Shown: in pieces, positions 27,344 through 38,589 of the stretch | Layout of the letters: every line of letters starts with the position of its first letter | Numbering within the stretch: the stretch's first letter is position 1 | Origin: Exophiala sp. HKRS030 | Lineage: Eukaryota > Ascomycota > Eurotiomycetes > Chaetothyriales > Herpotrichiellaceae | Direction: 5' to 3' | Assembly (NCBI GenBank): GCA_023897205.1 | Contig: JAHWDD010000009.1 | Coordinates: 62,001-126,000, forward strand | Length of the DNA: 64,000 nucleotides | Position numbers and translations under genes: made by a program | The notes under the pieces: model-generated | Databases searched by the model: none | Told to the model about the DNA's origin: nothing | The model's input: the letters and a program-made list of their open reading frames with translations, nothing else

Positions 27344-28582
27344 ATGTCTCTAAAGGCCTCCGGGATTGCAACCTACATCTCCAACTTTGCGACTCAGGCT
27401 GCATCCTCGATCCAGACCGCTATATCGTGGCCGCATATCGCGTTTGCCGTCGTTTTCTATCTAGCCGTGGTCCGACTCCTTCGCTATCGCAATCTGCACT
27501 ACATCCAACGGCACTATGGCCAATTCATCGCTTCGCCGGAGACTCTGGACTACAAATCCGCACACGAGATCATGAAACTCGGTCTCTTGTATGAGTTCCC
27601 GTTCATGTGGGGATTCGGCACGCAATGGGCACTGGTCAAATCGTACGGGATCGCCAATGGCACGAAACTCCTGGTTCAGACACGCCAGTTGACGGATGAG
27701 AAGACGGTTGGCAAGCGAGCTGAAGACACAGGTGTGTTTCTGGGCGAGATCCTGGTCTCGGGCGTCGATTCGGATCGTGGTATGCGTGCGTTGGCCAAAA
27801 TGAATTGGCTGCATCGTCGCTATGGCTCCAAGATCACCAATGGAGATTTGATTCATACGCTGGCGCTTTTCGTCTTGGAGTCGCAGAGGTGGATTGAGAA
27901 TTATGAATGGCGGAAGATGACCGAGTTGGAAAAGGTCGCGGCGTTTGTTTATTGGAAGGAGATTGGAAATCGAATGGGCATCAAGGATATCCCTCAGACG
28001 CTCGAGGATCTCAAATCCTGGACTGTGGCATATGAGGCCGAGCATATGTACTACACGGATGACAACAAAGCATGTGTCGAGGCAACAGTCAATCTCTTCC
28101 TGCGAAATACTCCTCGCCAACTGCACGCTGCGGTGAAGACGGCGACAGCAGCATTCTTGGAACCATATGCTCGTAAGAGCCTCGGTGTCGAAGATCCGCC
28201 TGTCTGGGTTGAACGTCTTGTGGACACTGGTTTCAAGTTTCGCGCCTTTTTGATCCGGTGGGTGTTTCTGCCTCGCTTCCAAAGCCCCTTTCAAACCACA
28301 CTGGGCCCCGACGGCAGGTTGAATAGAAAGAGATATCTTTTCGAACCATGGTATGTGGCCGAGACATGGTGGTCTCGTCTTTCTTCGAAACTCGGCCTAT
28401 CTTCCAAACCTTTGCCTGGACCGGAATACAAAAGTAATGGGTATCTGCCTGAAGAACTTGGGCCTCTCAAGTACGAGGAGGTGGCGAAGAAATTGGTGGC
28501 CTTGGAAGTTGAGCAATTGACCGCATACAGTCTCAAAGGCGGTGCTGCAGGCGCCGGTTGTCCATTCGCCTTTAGTGGGTAG
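27344..28582 (+). CDS. MpaB-type membrane oxygenase (DUF2236 / rubber-oxygenase catalytic domain)
   Basis: Single-exon, 412 residues. An N-terminal membrane anchor lies at about 29-46 (WPHIAFAVVFYLAVVRLL), followed by RYRNLHYIQRHYG. The core contains GFGTQWALVKSYGI, DTGVFLGEILVSG and KMNWLHRRYG, where the His is a candidate heme ligand of this family. The C-terminus includes a short cysteine-containing tail (GAGCPFAFSG). Family knowledge: MpaB of mycophenolic acid biosynthesis cleaves a prenyl chain oxidatively at the ER, and the related bacterial latex-clearing protein cleaves rubber with heme b. This protein is probably an ER-anchored heme oxygenase; the substrate is unknown. There is no neighbouring PKS, NRPS or terpene gene, so it is not clearly part of a biosynthetic cluster. 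It is convergent with the bZIP gene, only 34 bases between stops. Confidence 0.85.
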   Translation: MSLKASGIATYISNFATQAASSIQTAISWPHIAFAVVFYLAVVRLLRYRNLHYIQRHYGQFIASPETLDYKSAHEIMKLGLLYEFPFMWGFGTQWALVKSYGIANGTKLLVQTRQLTDEKTVGKRAEDTGVFLGEILVSGVDSDRGMRALAKMNWLHRRYGSKITNGDLIHTLALFVLESQRWIENYEWRKMTELEKVAAFVYWKEIGNRMGIKDIPQTLEDLKSWTVAYEAEHMYYTDDNKACVEATVNLFLRNTPRQLHAAVKTATAAFLEPYARKSLGVEDPPVWVERLVDTGFKFRAFLIRWVFLPRFQSPFQTTLGPDGRLNRKRYLFEPWYVAETWWSRLSSKLGLSSKPLPGPEYKSNGYLPEELGPLKYEEVAKKLVALEVEQLTAYSLKGGAAGAGCPFAFSG

Positions 28583-28616
28583 ACAGTGTGTATACTACTG
28601 AACAGGACGAAGGGTC

Positions 28617-30154
28617 TCAAGTAATCCATCCTTGAGTGTCCATGATAGTCCCCAATTCTGGCCATGCAGAAGAGATGAAAGCAGCATCCGGGTTGTTATA
28701 ATCGGTGGCTGGAGGGTTTTCAGTATAGTTGTTGTCTAAGTTCACGTTGTTAGTTGGCAGCCATGACATAGTTGTGTCAGGATTGCCTGGAACAATCGGA
28801 TCTTGCGGACTTCGTAAAACCATCGCTCCAGCGGCACGAGCCTGTTGTTGAGCTGAGATCTGTCGTGCTAGATTACAGTCGGGTTGCAATACCAGTGCCG
28901 AAATCGACGACACTCCATAGAATTCCGGAGCAATTGTCCAACTTGACAGATCGTAGAAACTTTTATCAAAGGCCTCTGAATACGAGTACAAACCCGAATC
29001 TCTATGTCGTCTGCAGACATCTCGAAGTTCATAAGGCCATTGGAATCTCAGACTCATGGCGAAAGATAGAGACTCGACTTCTGATGTGTAGGTCGTCCTG
29101 GTGTTGATCAGATAGTCTCTGAGCTGAGGCCAAACGAAGAAGTCGACAAGAGAAGGGTGTTTGATTGATTTTTGTGCCTCAGTCGCCGCCAGGTAGGCAG
29201 CCGGTTTTCGTCGATTGGCACAATTGCCGTATAGCTTGTGCATGATGGAGCTCCGGATACTTCGCATGTTGGCAATCCTCACAACCGCATGACATCGCCC
29301 GTAGGCGCCTTGATCAACCGCGCGGATGAATTGCCAGGCAAGATCAAGATCATATTTCTCCTCTGCAGCACGCCAACCATGCAACACGGCACGAATTGTG
29401 ATATCGTCATCAATGGCTTCGTCCTGTCCAGCAAATACAGTTGAGCGGCCGTTGGCCTCGATGAATTCTATCGCGGTGTTCAGGGCACGAAAGTAGTTTT
29501 TGGGGCCATCTCCACATTTCAACGAAGCCGTGAATGGGCATAGAGCCGCACTGTCGTCCACAGAAGATTCTTCAGATGGCGAGTCGTATGTATGTGGCCA
29601 ACGGAGATGACTTTTAGGTTCTGTAACGTTAAGCTGAGGTGCAGTTTCGGTCGCGTCACCATCGCCGGAAACAGCTACACAGAAGACTTGTCAGTACATT
29701 CTTCGAGCATCACTTCAACTGAGATCACGTATTATGAGGCAAGATGTATGAAATCACTTCTTCTGTCATCAAAATGATACTCACTCTTTTCGTTGTTTCC
29801 AACAGTAGCATTGAGTATTTTCCTAACATTGGCTACCAAAGCGGTAAGCCGATCGATTTCTTCCTGCTTTTGCTGGACCTGTTTCACAAGAGTCGACGTA
29901 TGACCATTTGTGGAGTTTTGCTCCATGGCCGCAATCGTATGTTCCAGCTGAGTGATGTAGGCCTTTGTGCGTGCTCGAGTCGCCCTCTGAGACTCACGGT
30001 CAACCGCCCTCCGACGCTCTAAACGAGCAGCACTCATCTTCTGCCGGCGGGATAAGCCGCCCGGCTTTGCCGAAGACTCATCAGCCTCATGCTGATTAGA
30101 TTCCGAATCAGCATGCTCGCTGGTCTGTTCTCGAACGTCGACTTCCTGGTCCAT
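28617..30154 (-). CDS. bZIP transcription factor with DUF3425-type C-terminal domain
   Basis: Two exons, 30154-29785 and 29674-28617, with a 110-nt intron (donor GTGAGT, acceptor GTGTAG), giving 475 residues. I chose MDQEVDVREQ at 30154; the frame extends 38 codons upstream to MSSTPPKQ. The basic region is at about 43-66 (ARLERRRAVDRESQRATRAR), followed by leucine-heptad coiled coil from 67 to about 115, with a Gln-rich insert. The C-terminal part (LDLAWQFIRAVDQGAYGRC, HPSLVDFFVWPQLRDYL, SFAMSLRFQWPYELRDVCRR) is the DUF3425 domain frequent in fungal bZIP regulators, some of which control secondary metabolism or stress genes. Nuclear, DNA-binding. Targets are unknown; the adjacent oxygenase is a plausible target only by position. 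Confidence 0.93.
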
Positions 30155-30933
30155 TTTCCGTTGGAGAGCATGGGCAGAGTCAGTCGTCCTGATATGGAAG
30201 ACATACAAACTGGTTGGTTTTAGTGAAAGGGTGAGTCCGAAAAGCTGCTTTGGTGGGGTAGAAGACACTTTTGAATGCGGTTAACCGAGGTCGGATCCCG
30301 GTCGTGAGAAGGAACCGAGATACTGGGTTTGGACCTGGAGAAACGACAGGTTTGTCACAAGTTTCGACGTCCCCCGCCTTGGACTAAGCATCCACGCACC
30401 GTTGAGTGGCTGAAAGACCCTCATAGTTTGAATTTGGCGCAATCGGTACAATTCGATCCAATTTTAGTGTTTCGACGTTGATGCTCATGACATCAAAGTC
30501 CTTGGTTGTCATGTTTGACGCACTGAGCAACGTTGGGTACTGCTCCTTTCGTCAGAAACCCAAGTACTGTGGCTCATCCATTCGAGGCCGATGCACAGTA
30601 AATCACGTCGATTTTGGGATAGGTTGGGTAGTCGATGAGAAGCCATTGAAGGTGGATTTTGATAATCGTCGGGAAAATAAAACGTCTGACAGGAAGTTAT
30701 CACGGATTGCGTGCGAGGTTAGCACTGATCGGCAGGATGACAAGCGGAGTTTAGTTGTCTGACCAACCAATTCAAACGCTTGAGGATCAGATCACTACCT
30801 ACAACTGCTACTGCGGATCAAACCGATCCTATCGCTCTTTGTCCGACGGAGCATCACATTTATTCGGGGCCAATTTGCCGTCTTTGCCTCATGACTTCCA
30901 ATCTTCATTGATGAACATCGACATGTCCCAGAG
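30155..30933. promoter_or_regulatory. Bidirectional promoter region, bZIP / Nudix-IF2B
   Basis: The region separates two divergent genes. Small frames within it show no motif. No specific binding site was identified. Confidence 0.4.
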
Positions 30934-32516
30934 ATGACGCTCGAGCATCGTTCCGTCGTGTCTGTTCTGTTATTTCCACACGATATATACGCTTCAGAGC
31001 CATATCGAGTTCTTCTTTTCCGCCGCTCCGAGAAGGTACGTACTTATCAGAATAAACTTGGGCCTATTGCAGGTTCTATTGATGAGTCCGACGCTTCACC
31101 TTTACAAGCCGCCTGGCGTGAATTGAAGGAAGAAACTGGTCTCGGTCCCGATAATACTGACTTGTGGAGGCGCGGGCCTAGCTTTGAGTTCACAGATGAG
31201 ACTGCTGTAAGTGCCAAGAGAGGCCGGATATGGAAGGTGTGGCCTTTTGCATTTCGATTGAAGGGACCCTGAGCGTGCAAGACCCTCACGACGATGGGAT
31301 TCATTTACAAATCGACTGGGAGCATACAGGCTATGAGTGGAAGACAATTGACGAGATATTGAGCGGAAAGATACTTGAAGAGTGTGTACCACGGCTAGAG
31401 GTGACGTTGAAGCATTTATGGGTCGACCCCAAGAGTGAACTGCTTCAGGGTTTGGAGCAGCTCCGATTGGATCATGATCACGGTGCCAGAGAGCTGGCTA
31501 CCTTGGCTGTGGAAATCCTGGTCAGCATCGCGCGTGATCAAATCCACGATGACGCACTTCCAGATCTTGGGGACTGGTGGAGAAATCTCAAACTGCAGGC
31601 ATTCCATTTGGCTTTCAACGCACGGCCTAGTATGGCAGCTGCTATTTCAAAGGCGGTGGCGACGGCTCTAGCGCGGGTGCATGATATAACTAAGGCTGGT
31701 CTGGATCGACCCAAAGTCAGGAACAGTTTGTCAACATACGTGAGAGAGCGATCTGGAATATCTCAGCGCGTTGCCGAACATTTTGCTATATTTCTGAGGT
31801 GCCGGTTTGGTTCAGCAACCGCGGACTCTGGACAGCCGAAATGCATCAAACTCCTCACCATGAGTTCCTCATCCACCGTCAAGCACGCACTGCTAAATGC
31901 GCTAGATACAGATCCCAACCTGCGCATCGAGCTTCGCGTTTTGGAGTCCCGCCCTTTGTTCGAAGGTGTCAAATTTGCCAATGCATTAGTCATGGAAGCT
32001 CAAACTCGACGAGTTGATGGCGGATCCAAACCAATACTTCACGATCGTCTGCGGATTGTCCTAGCCACAGATGCTTCCGTTGCAGTACTGTGTAAGGACG
32101 TAGATCTGGTCATTATCGGAGCCGATAGGATCTCACAGAGCGGGGATGTTAGTAATAAAACAGGCTCACTGCCCCTCGTGTTGACAAGCAAAGCCATGAG
32201 TCCGATATCAACTTCTGTGGTTTGTATCAGTGAGACTGACAAGATTGCACCTCCTGAGCCTATCGAAGACCATGCACAGGAGGACAATGATGCTGGCGAG
32301 ATCACCAAAGGTTGGGACATGCAAGACAGAACGGATGAGTCATCATGGCTGGACATGGTCAAAGTGCGTAACATATATTTTGAGTGGATTCCTGCTAGAC
32401 TCATTGACGTATACATCTGTGAAACCGGTATTTTGAAGGCGGCAGATATTCATCAAGAGTCAAATGATGTGGCAAAATTGATAGACGAGATTTTTGCTGA
32501 CGTGTGGAAGGGCTAG
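30934..32516 (+). CDS. Nudix hydrolase / eIF2B-alpha-like fusion protein (one-base frameshift)
   Basis: The first frame carries a Nudix domain: VVSVLLFPHD, LLFRRSEKVRTYQNKLGPIA and the box GSIDESDASPLQAAWRELKE followed by ETGL, where Asp replaces the first Glu of the consensus. The frame stops at 31270. A second frame continues directly (IDWEHTGYEWKTIDEIL) and runs through an IF-2B/MtnA-like domain: LLTMSSSSTVKHALL, ADRISQSGDVSNKTGSLPL, NIYFEWIPARLIDVYICETG. A missing C in the run 31267-31269 joins them to 527 residues. No intron fits, because conserved Nudix sequence lies on both sides of any possible donor. Related IF-2B proteins include eIF2B alpha, methylthioribose-1-phosphate isomerase and ribose-1,5-bisphosphate isomerase. 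The fusion suggests nucleotide or sugar-phosphate metabolism, which is inference. Confidence 0.82.
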
Positions 32517-34280
32517 ACATTTCTGTTGCTCATGATCTCATGTCAGTGGATTCACGTTGTCGACCTGCATTCCGAATTCGTCTTCACAACAAATAATCTG
32601 GGTATTTGGTAGCATTGTAGTGCCCGCCAGTCTCAAACTAATGGCATAATCTCCGTGAATTGATGTTTTTGGCCCAAATGCTATGGATGTGAGTTCCGCG
32701 TCTGGTTAGTCGGAAAGAATGTTCCCCAGCTGTTGACCTGTCCGTTCGAAAGGCGTTCGAAAGGAGTTTGAAGTCTAATCCACGTTGTTATGGAGCGAGC
32801 AAGGCCTTCGCCACGTTTCGACAGCCAAGGGGCAATACACGATAGCCAGACTTGTCAAAGTGGATTGGACAAATTTTCAGAGAAATGTGTCATAACTCTG
32901 TTTGAAATCTCGTCCCGTCAGAGGATCCACCACAGCGTCTTTGGGTCTTCTAGAAGGAACAAACAAAGCTCTGATGGTGGATCGCTGTGCGCACAAGGTT
33001 CAACTCGTCCAGGCCACGTCGGTAAAAGTTTTCGAGCATGTCAGGGATGGGTCGCATCACCTAGTAATTCAAGGCGCCCACGGGAAACCCCTCATGCAGT
33101 CAACAAGCACATCATACGACATTCGAGCCGAGATCCGGGTTGAAATGTTGATTTCGACCCAGGTCCTATGCAGGTATGGAAGTCGTGGGAAGTTTGGATG
33201 TGCGACAATTTCTCCGGTCGGAAAATTCACTGAGACGCTTGGGATTGTTAGCCTAAAGACAAGACTTTTCGTAATTGAGGTACACGTGGAGAAGGCGAAC
33301 ACTGGCGAGATGCGACGCATCTTAGGATTCGGTTAGGGACGCACTGTCATAGTTTTGATGGGTACATATGGACATGATTCTCAAAACGGGCACCATGAGG
33401 AATAGCAGTCATGCGATTGTCTGATGCAGGTGCACTAAAACGGGGAGCCTGTCATGGCAATCAGCTCCGTGCCAATTTCGAATGAAAAGTTTGAACAAGA
33501 GAACGTGGCGTTGTTCTAGAAGATTACTCAGGTGGGATCCATTGGAGGGGCCAGGGCGCTGTCGTTCTAAACTCGCACGAGCTGGAGGCCAGAGGAACGC
33601 CGACGAACGCCTCGAGGGTGCGGAGTTACGGGAATAACGGCAGTTTTGACATTTGAGGGGAATTTCTTGGTCGCAATAATGTTTGAACCTCAAGCCAGAG
33701 AGATGGTCGGGTAGCAAGTTTCCGTGTTGGTTGGTTTGACGATGACACCCAACGTGATACTTGCGCATTAAGTACGAGTCTGGTGGCACACGATGCGAAC
33801 CCACCACTTCGAAAAGTGCCTCGTGCCCCATCTCCCTCCCCAATTTGGTATCACGGAGAAGTACGAATGGGGTTGAATGATTGAGGGAGATGAGGGATCT
33901 CCATATGGGGAATTGGCTTAGAAAGACCTTCAGGCAACCCTCGTCTCTAGGCGGTGTGCGATGTAACGGTAGAGCGTGGTAGTACATTGCCAGTGGGCGT
34001 GTGAGAGATTGGCTTGATTCCGAGAGACACACCTTTGAGTCGTTCCATTGTCAAGATTGAGGCTCACTGGGTCAGCGTAAAGCCGGATCAAGCGTTGAGG
34101 AAAAATCAGACAGAATTTGTGGCCATGTAAGTCCGGACCTCAGGAGTGGCTTTGGAAGAACTTGGTAAGCGTGTTTCTGATATCCGGTGTCAGGCAGTGG
34201 CTGGAGCAGGGGTGCAACCTTGGAAGGAGCGGGGGGCCTTGACGCTGGCGTGTTGGTGGCATGTGCCTGCCTGAATCACG

Positions 34281-34567
34281 TACTCCGTACAAGCTAGTAG
34301 TAGTACGGAGTACTAGGCACCTACTAGGTAGGCAGTCACGGAGTAAGTACGGACGCCTACGGAGTAAGTACGGAGTACCTAGTGTGCTAGTATACTGTCG
34401 TGACTTCCGAGCCTGGAGTGCAGGTACGGTGGGTGACCTTAGGACGTGCCTTCCTCCTATTAACTGCCTGAGTGTGCCTGCTACCTGCAGGTGCCTGCTG
34501 AGGTGAGTAGGTAGCAGCTGCCTCGTACGAGGCAAGGACGCCCTTGATGATCTTGTACTACGGAGTA
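34281..34567. repeat. Cluster of TACGGAGTA / TACTCCGTA 9-mers
   Basis: Perfect copies lie at 34281-34289 (reverse), 34304-34312, 34358-34366, 34369-34377 and 34559-34567, with a one-mismatch copy at 34337-34345. Isolated perfect copies occur at 12239, 48182, 61652 and 61993. All nine are intergenic. Confidence 0.9.
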
Positions 34568-36726
34568 TACTGTACCTGGCATACTTGACCTCGTGACCGC
34601 GACCACAACAGCAGCTGACTTGTGCGTGCCCTGTAACTCTGGTTTCCCTGAGTGATACCGCCTGAATGGTCTTTGTCTCGGATGTGGGCAGACACTCTGC
34701 TGTCTGGTGTCACTGTCGAACGCATTGAGTTGATCGCTGACTGTACCACCTTGGGCTGGTTGAAACAGCAATGGCTGCGCGTGTGGCATTTTGGTAGTAT
34801 TGCACGAACCTCTCCGGAAGCTGGATCCAGCTTTGCATGCAGGCTGCGTGACTTGATGAGATTTGACACAGGGTCTGGTCTCCACCAATAGCGTATACTC
34901 GTAGACTCCAGTGACTCCTCATTGACTCCTTCAGTCGTCAATATTGATGATTATTGTCAAGTGCAGAGAGCAAGTGCGTGACAAGTTGAACACAAAGCTT
35001 TTCACCGTGGTGGAGCTTTAGTGGGTCTGACTTCTCGAGGTAGTGAGCTCAGTGGCTTCATGGCTGGGCGCTAAAGCCAAGATTGCCACAAGCAGATCTC
35101 GTATTGATTGGTTCCAAGCGCCTCGGGACCTCCCCGGCAGATTATCCAGCCAATAGCTTGCGAGATCGAAGCGGCAACCCCGCAACCAGGAGCGTAAAGG
35201 TAACATCGAAAAAACTCGCTAAAATTGCTAACGTCGTAGACTCGCCGCTGCCGCACATTCGTTCTAAACCAGATTCCCACTAGCCACTCGACCAACGTCG
35301 CGCATCGAACATGCAGAGAATGCATAATCAAACCACCTACGACCACCCGAACAGGTCTGCGGTCCATGGTCCATGGTCCATGCAGAAGCAGGTGAACTTG
35401 CGGAGTAATGCCAGCAGGTACATACATGGACTGTGCCAGATTCGACAAGGGCTGCGCATAATTGCGCGCCGTGAGCAGAGCTACGATAAAGGAAGGGTGA
35501 GGCATCAGAACATCCCTAAGTCTCGCTTGTGATTGATTCGCTTTGCATGTCCTGAATCGTGATGTCAATGATCATCTGCTCTAACAATTTGCTGGTGTTG
35601 ACGTTGTATTGGATCCTTTGACACATGGGCCACATACCAAGACATGACTACTGGGGAACAAGCCTTGACCTCTGACTCGGGCGAGCTCTGACACAGCGAG
35701 CTGGCACTGGCTGTGATCGGGTTTTCTGGGGTCAAACTCTCAATTGGGTTATGCTCCGTTCAGAGGCGCATCGCCTGACTGGGGCAGATCAGTTTCGAGG
35801 TGGAGTGTCGCATCAGGTAGATCGTTGCTGGTCATGTAGCGCTGGGTGGCCAATGGTAAATGGCCACTTCCACCTCTTCTGCCACGGTAACGAATGACAT
35901 ACCGTCATGGATTTCTATAGCCAACAGCCCACTTTGAGTTTTTCAGGTGGAGCTCCAGAATTCAATGCGACTCTACGGAGTCCTTCGACAAGTTAGCAAC
36001 CAACTCTCTGCGGACCATCGTGCCCATCGTGAATCTGGGTTCTGAACATGCTGCCATTGCGGGCTCCCGCCGGGGGAAAGGTGGTTGCGTCGCACAACCG
36101 ACTAGACTAAATTCGACGAGGCTACCCTCTCCCAAAACCTGAAGCCTCGACATTCACTCTAAGACCTCCAGCGCGCAAACCTCCTCAGCCCAGCCCAATC
36201 CCGTCCTTTTGCTCCAAACCTTCTAACTTAGACCGCGGAGGCGACCCAGCATCCCACAAACTCCATGGATCCCACAATCCAGTTCCCATGGCGCGCCATG
36301 ATGCCCATGCCCATCCACATGATTTTTCTCCATCTGCCAGCCACTGGCCACCGACTTCTAGCACGCCCTATCCCAATTTTTCAATTTTCTCAAATCTCCA
36401 CTAGCGTGCTAGTCTGTGACTTGCCCCGCCTGCCATCCCCCGGCGTAGGAGCTGGTGACAATTGAGAATTCACCCTGACGGAGACGTTACTCGACCCAGT
36501 AGTCTCTCGTGTCTCTCTAACTACCAGCTCCAGAGTTCTAGTGCTTGGTCGACGACGGTCTGACGGTCTGACGGTCAAAGGCTCGGTCGTGACTGCCCAC
36601 ATTGACTCGCGTGCAGTAGTGAAGTGCAGGTGAGTTCAAGTGCAGGTGCAAGTGCAATGATCGCCACATGATACCTTCGCTCCTTCCCCAGGCAGAGTGA
36701 GTGAGTGACATCCTCCCTGTCCAAAA

Positions 36727-36734
36727 CATATAAG
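36727..36734 (+). promoter_or_regulatory. TATA-like element of the hexose transporter
   Basis: CATATAAG lies about 110 bases upstream of the start codon and is followed by a pyrimidine-rich stretch (36736-36790), the usual architecture of highly expressed fungal genes. Confidence 0.5.
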
Positions 36735-36842
36735 CTCCTCCTCCCCTCTCCCAACTTTGAGGTTTCTTTTCCTTTCTCCTTCCAATCTTCTGTGTTACCC
36801 TAATCATACCCGGTTCTGTGGTTCAGTCCATCATCTTTCATC

Positions 36843-38589
36843 ATGGCAACCCAGGAAACACCCCTCCCCACCAATGCCTCGCGCAACAACTCCATGGCCC
36901 TGCGGACCACCGACGATGTCAACCGCATCGAAGCTCCTGTCACCTGGAAGGCCTACCTGATGTGTGCTTTTGCATCGTTTGGTGGTATCTTCTTCGGTTA
37001 TGACAGTGGTTACATCAACGGTGTCTTGGGATCTGACATTTTCATCCAACAAGTCGAGGGCGCAGGTGCCGACGCACTTTCCTCCTCCCATCAGTCTCTT
37101 ATTGTGTCCATTCTCTCTGCTGGTACTTTCTTCGGTGCCTTGATCGGTGGTGATATGGCCGATATCATTGGTCGCAAATGGACTGTCATTCTCGGCTGTC
37201 TCATCTACGGTGTTGGTGTTATCATCCAGATGATTACTGGACATGGTGATGCTCTCGGTGTTATCGTTGCTGGTCGGCTGGTTGCCGGAATTGGTGTTGG
37301 TTTCGAATCTGCCATTGTCATTCTCTACATGAGTGAAATCGTAAGTCTACCACGCGAACTGTCATTGGTCATGGACCTTGTCTAACATGCTGTAGTGCCC
37401 TCGCAAGGTTCGTGGTGCTCTTGTCGCTGGATACCAATTCTGCATCACCATCGGTATCATGTTGGCGTCCATCGTCGTCTACGCCACCGAAGGCCGAGAC
37501 GATACTGGTGCTTACCGCATCCCTATTGCCATCCAATTCGCCTGGGCCCTTATCCTCGGTATTGGTCTCGTTTTCCTCCCCGACTCTCCTCGTTATTTCG
37601 TCAAGAAGGGCCGACTCGAAGATGCTACCATCTCTCTATCCAAACTCCGCGGACAACCTCGCGATTCGGAATATATCCAAGTCGAACTGTCTGAGATTGT
37701 TGCCAACGAAGAGTACGAGCGCGCCATCATCCCTGACGCAGGTTGGTTCCAAGGCTGGGCCAACTGCTTCAAGGGTGGTCTCACACATCAAAAGAGCAAT
37801 CTGCGCCGAACAATTTTGGGAACCTCTCTCCAGATGATGCAACAATGGACTGGTGTCAACTTCATCTTCTACTACTCCACACCCTTCCTTCAATCCACTG
37901 GTGCTATCTCCAACACTTTCTTGATCTCGCTCATCTTCACCTTGGTCAACGTCTGCTCTACTCCTCTTTCTTTCTGGACAGTCGAGAGATTCGGACGTCG
38001 CACTATCCTTCTCTGGGGTGCTTTGGGCATGTTGATCTGCCAGTTCCTCGTTGCGATCGTCGGTGTCACTGTCGGCTTCAATCACACTCACCCCGACCCT
38101 GAAGATCCAGAAAGCAGCCTTGCCAACAACATCCCTGCTGTCAACGCACAGATCGCTTTCATTGCTATTTTCATTTTCTTCTTTGCCTCAACCTGGGGTC
38201 CTGGTGCCTGGATTGTCATTGGCGAGATCTTCCCTCTCCCCATCCGATCTCGCGGCGTTGCTCTATCTACTGCCTCCAACTGGCTCTGGAACACCATCAT
38301 TGCCGTCATTACACCTTACATGGTTGGAAGTGAGCACGGTAACCTGAAATCCTCCGTCTTCTTTGTTTGGGGAGGTCTTTGCACGGCTGCATTTGTCTAC
38401 ACCTACTTCCTTGTGCCAGAGACCAAGGGTCTTACTCTCGAGCAAGTGGATAAGATGATGGAAGAATCTACACCCCGCACTTCCGCTGCTTGGAGACCTA
38501 CACGTACCTTCGCCTCAGCAGTCGCTAAGGACGGCATCTTGGAGAAGGAAATTGTTGAGGCCACCGCACGACGAGGCTCAGCCTTTTAA
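36843..38589 (+). CDS. MFS sugar (hexose) transporter
   Basis: Two exons, 36843-37340 and 37396-38589, with a 55-nt intron (GTAAGT to TGTAG), give 563 residues. Sugar-porter signatures are present: GGIFFGYDSGYINGVLG in TM1, GDMADIIGRKW after TM2, the C-x-R-K-V-R-G-A after the intron (loop between TM4 and TM5), DSPRYFVKKGR after TM6, QMMQQWTGVNFIFYYSTPF in TM7, FGRRTILLWG and VPETKGLTLEQVD after TM12. This matches fungal glucose/monosaccharide transporters of the plasma membrane; the QQWTGVNFIFYY motif is typical of glucose-type carriers. The C-terminal tail is short, which argues against a Snf3/Rgt2-type sensor. Codon usage is rich in C-ending codons, consistent with high expression. Confidence 0.95.

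Larger units (their letters stand above)
32517..36842. other. 4.3-kb gene desert before the hexose transporter
   Basis: There is no recognisable gene. A 207-codon minus-strand frame at 33409-34032 and a 144-codon plus-strand frame at 32902-33336 have no motif. The region contains a cluster of TACGGAGTA motifs (34281-34567), a triple GGTCCAT at about 35361-35381 and a triple GACGGTCT near 36555-36577. The last 200 bases are CT-rich with a TATA-like element, which fits a strong regulated promoter for the sugar transporter. Confidence 0.45.

Noticed and set aside
27344..32516. A biosynthetic gene cluster (oxygenase, bZIP, Nudix fusion, with peroxygenase nearby)
   Set aside because: No PKS, NRPS, terpene or other backbone enzyme in the window; the neighbours look like independent genes.
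33409..34032. A 207-codon minus-strand frame
   Set aside because: No motif, no conserved-looking domain, atypical composition; in a gene desert a chance frame of this size is possible.
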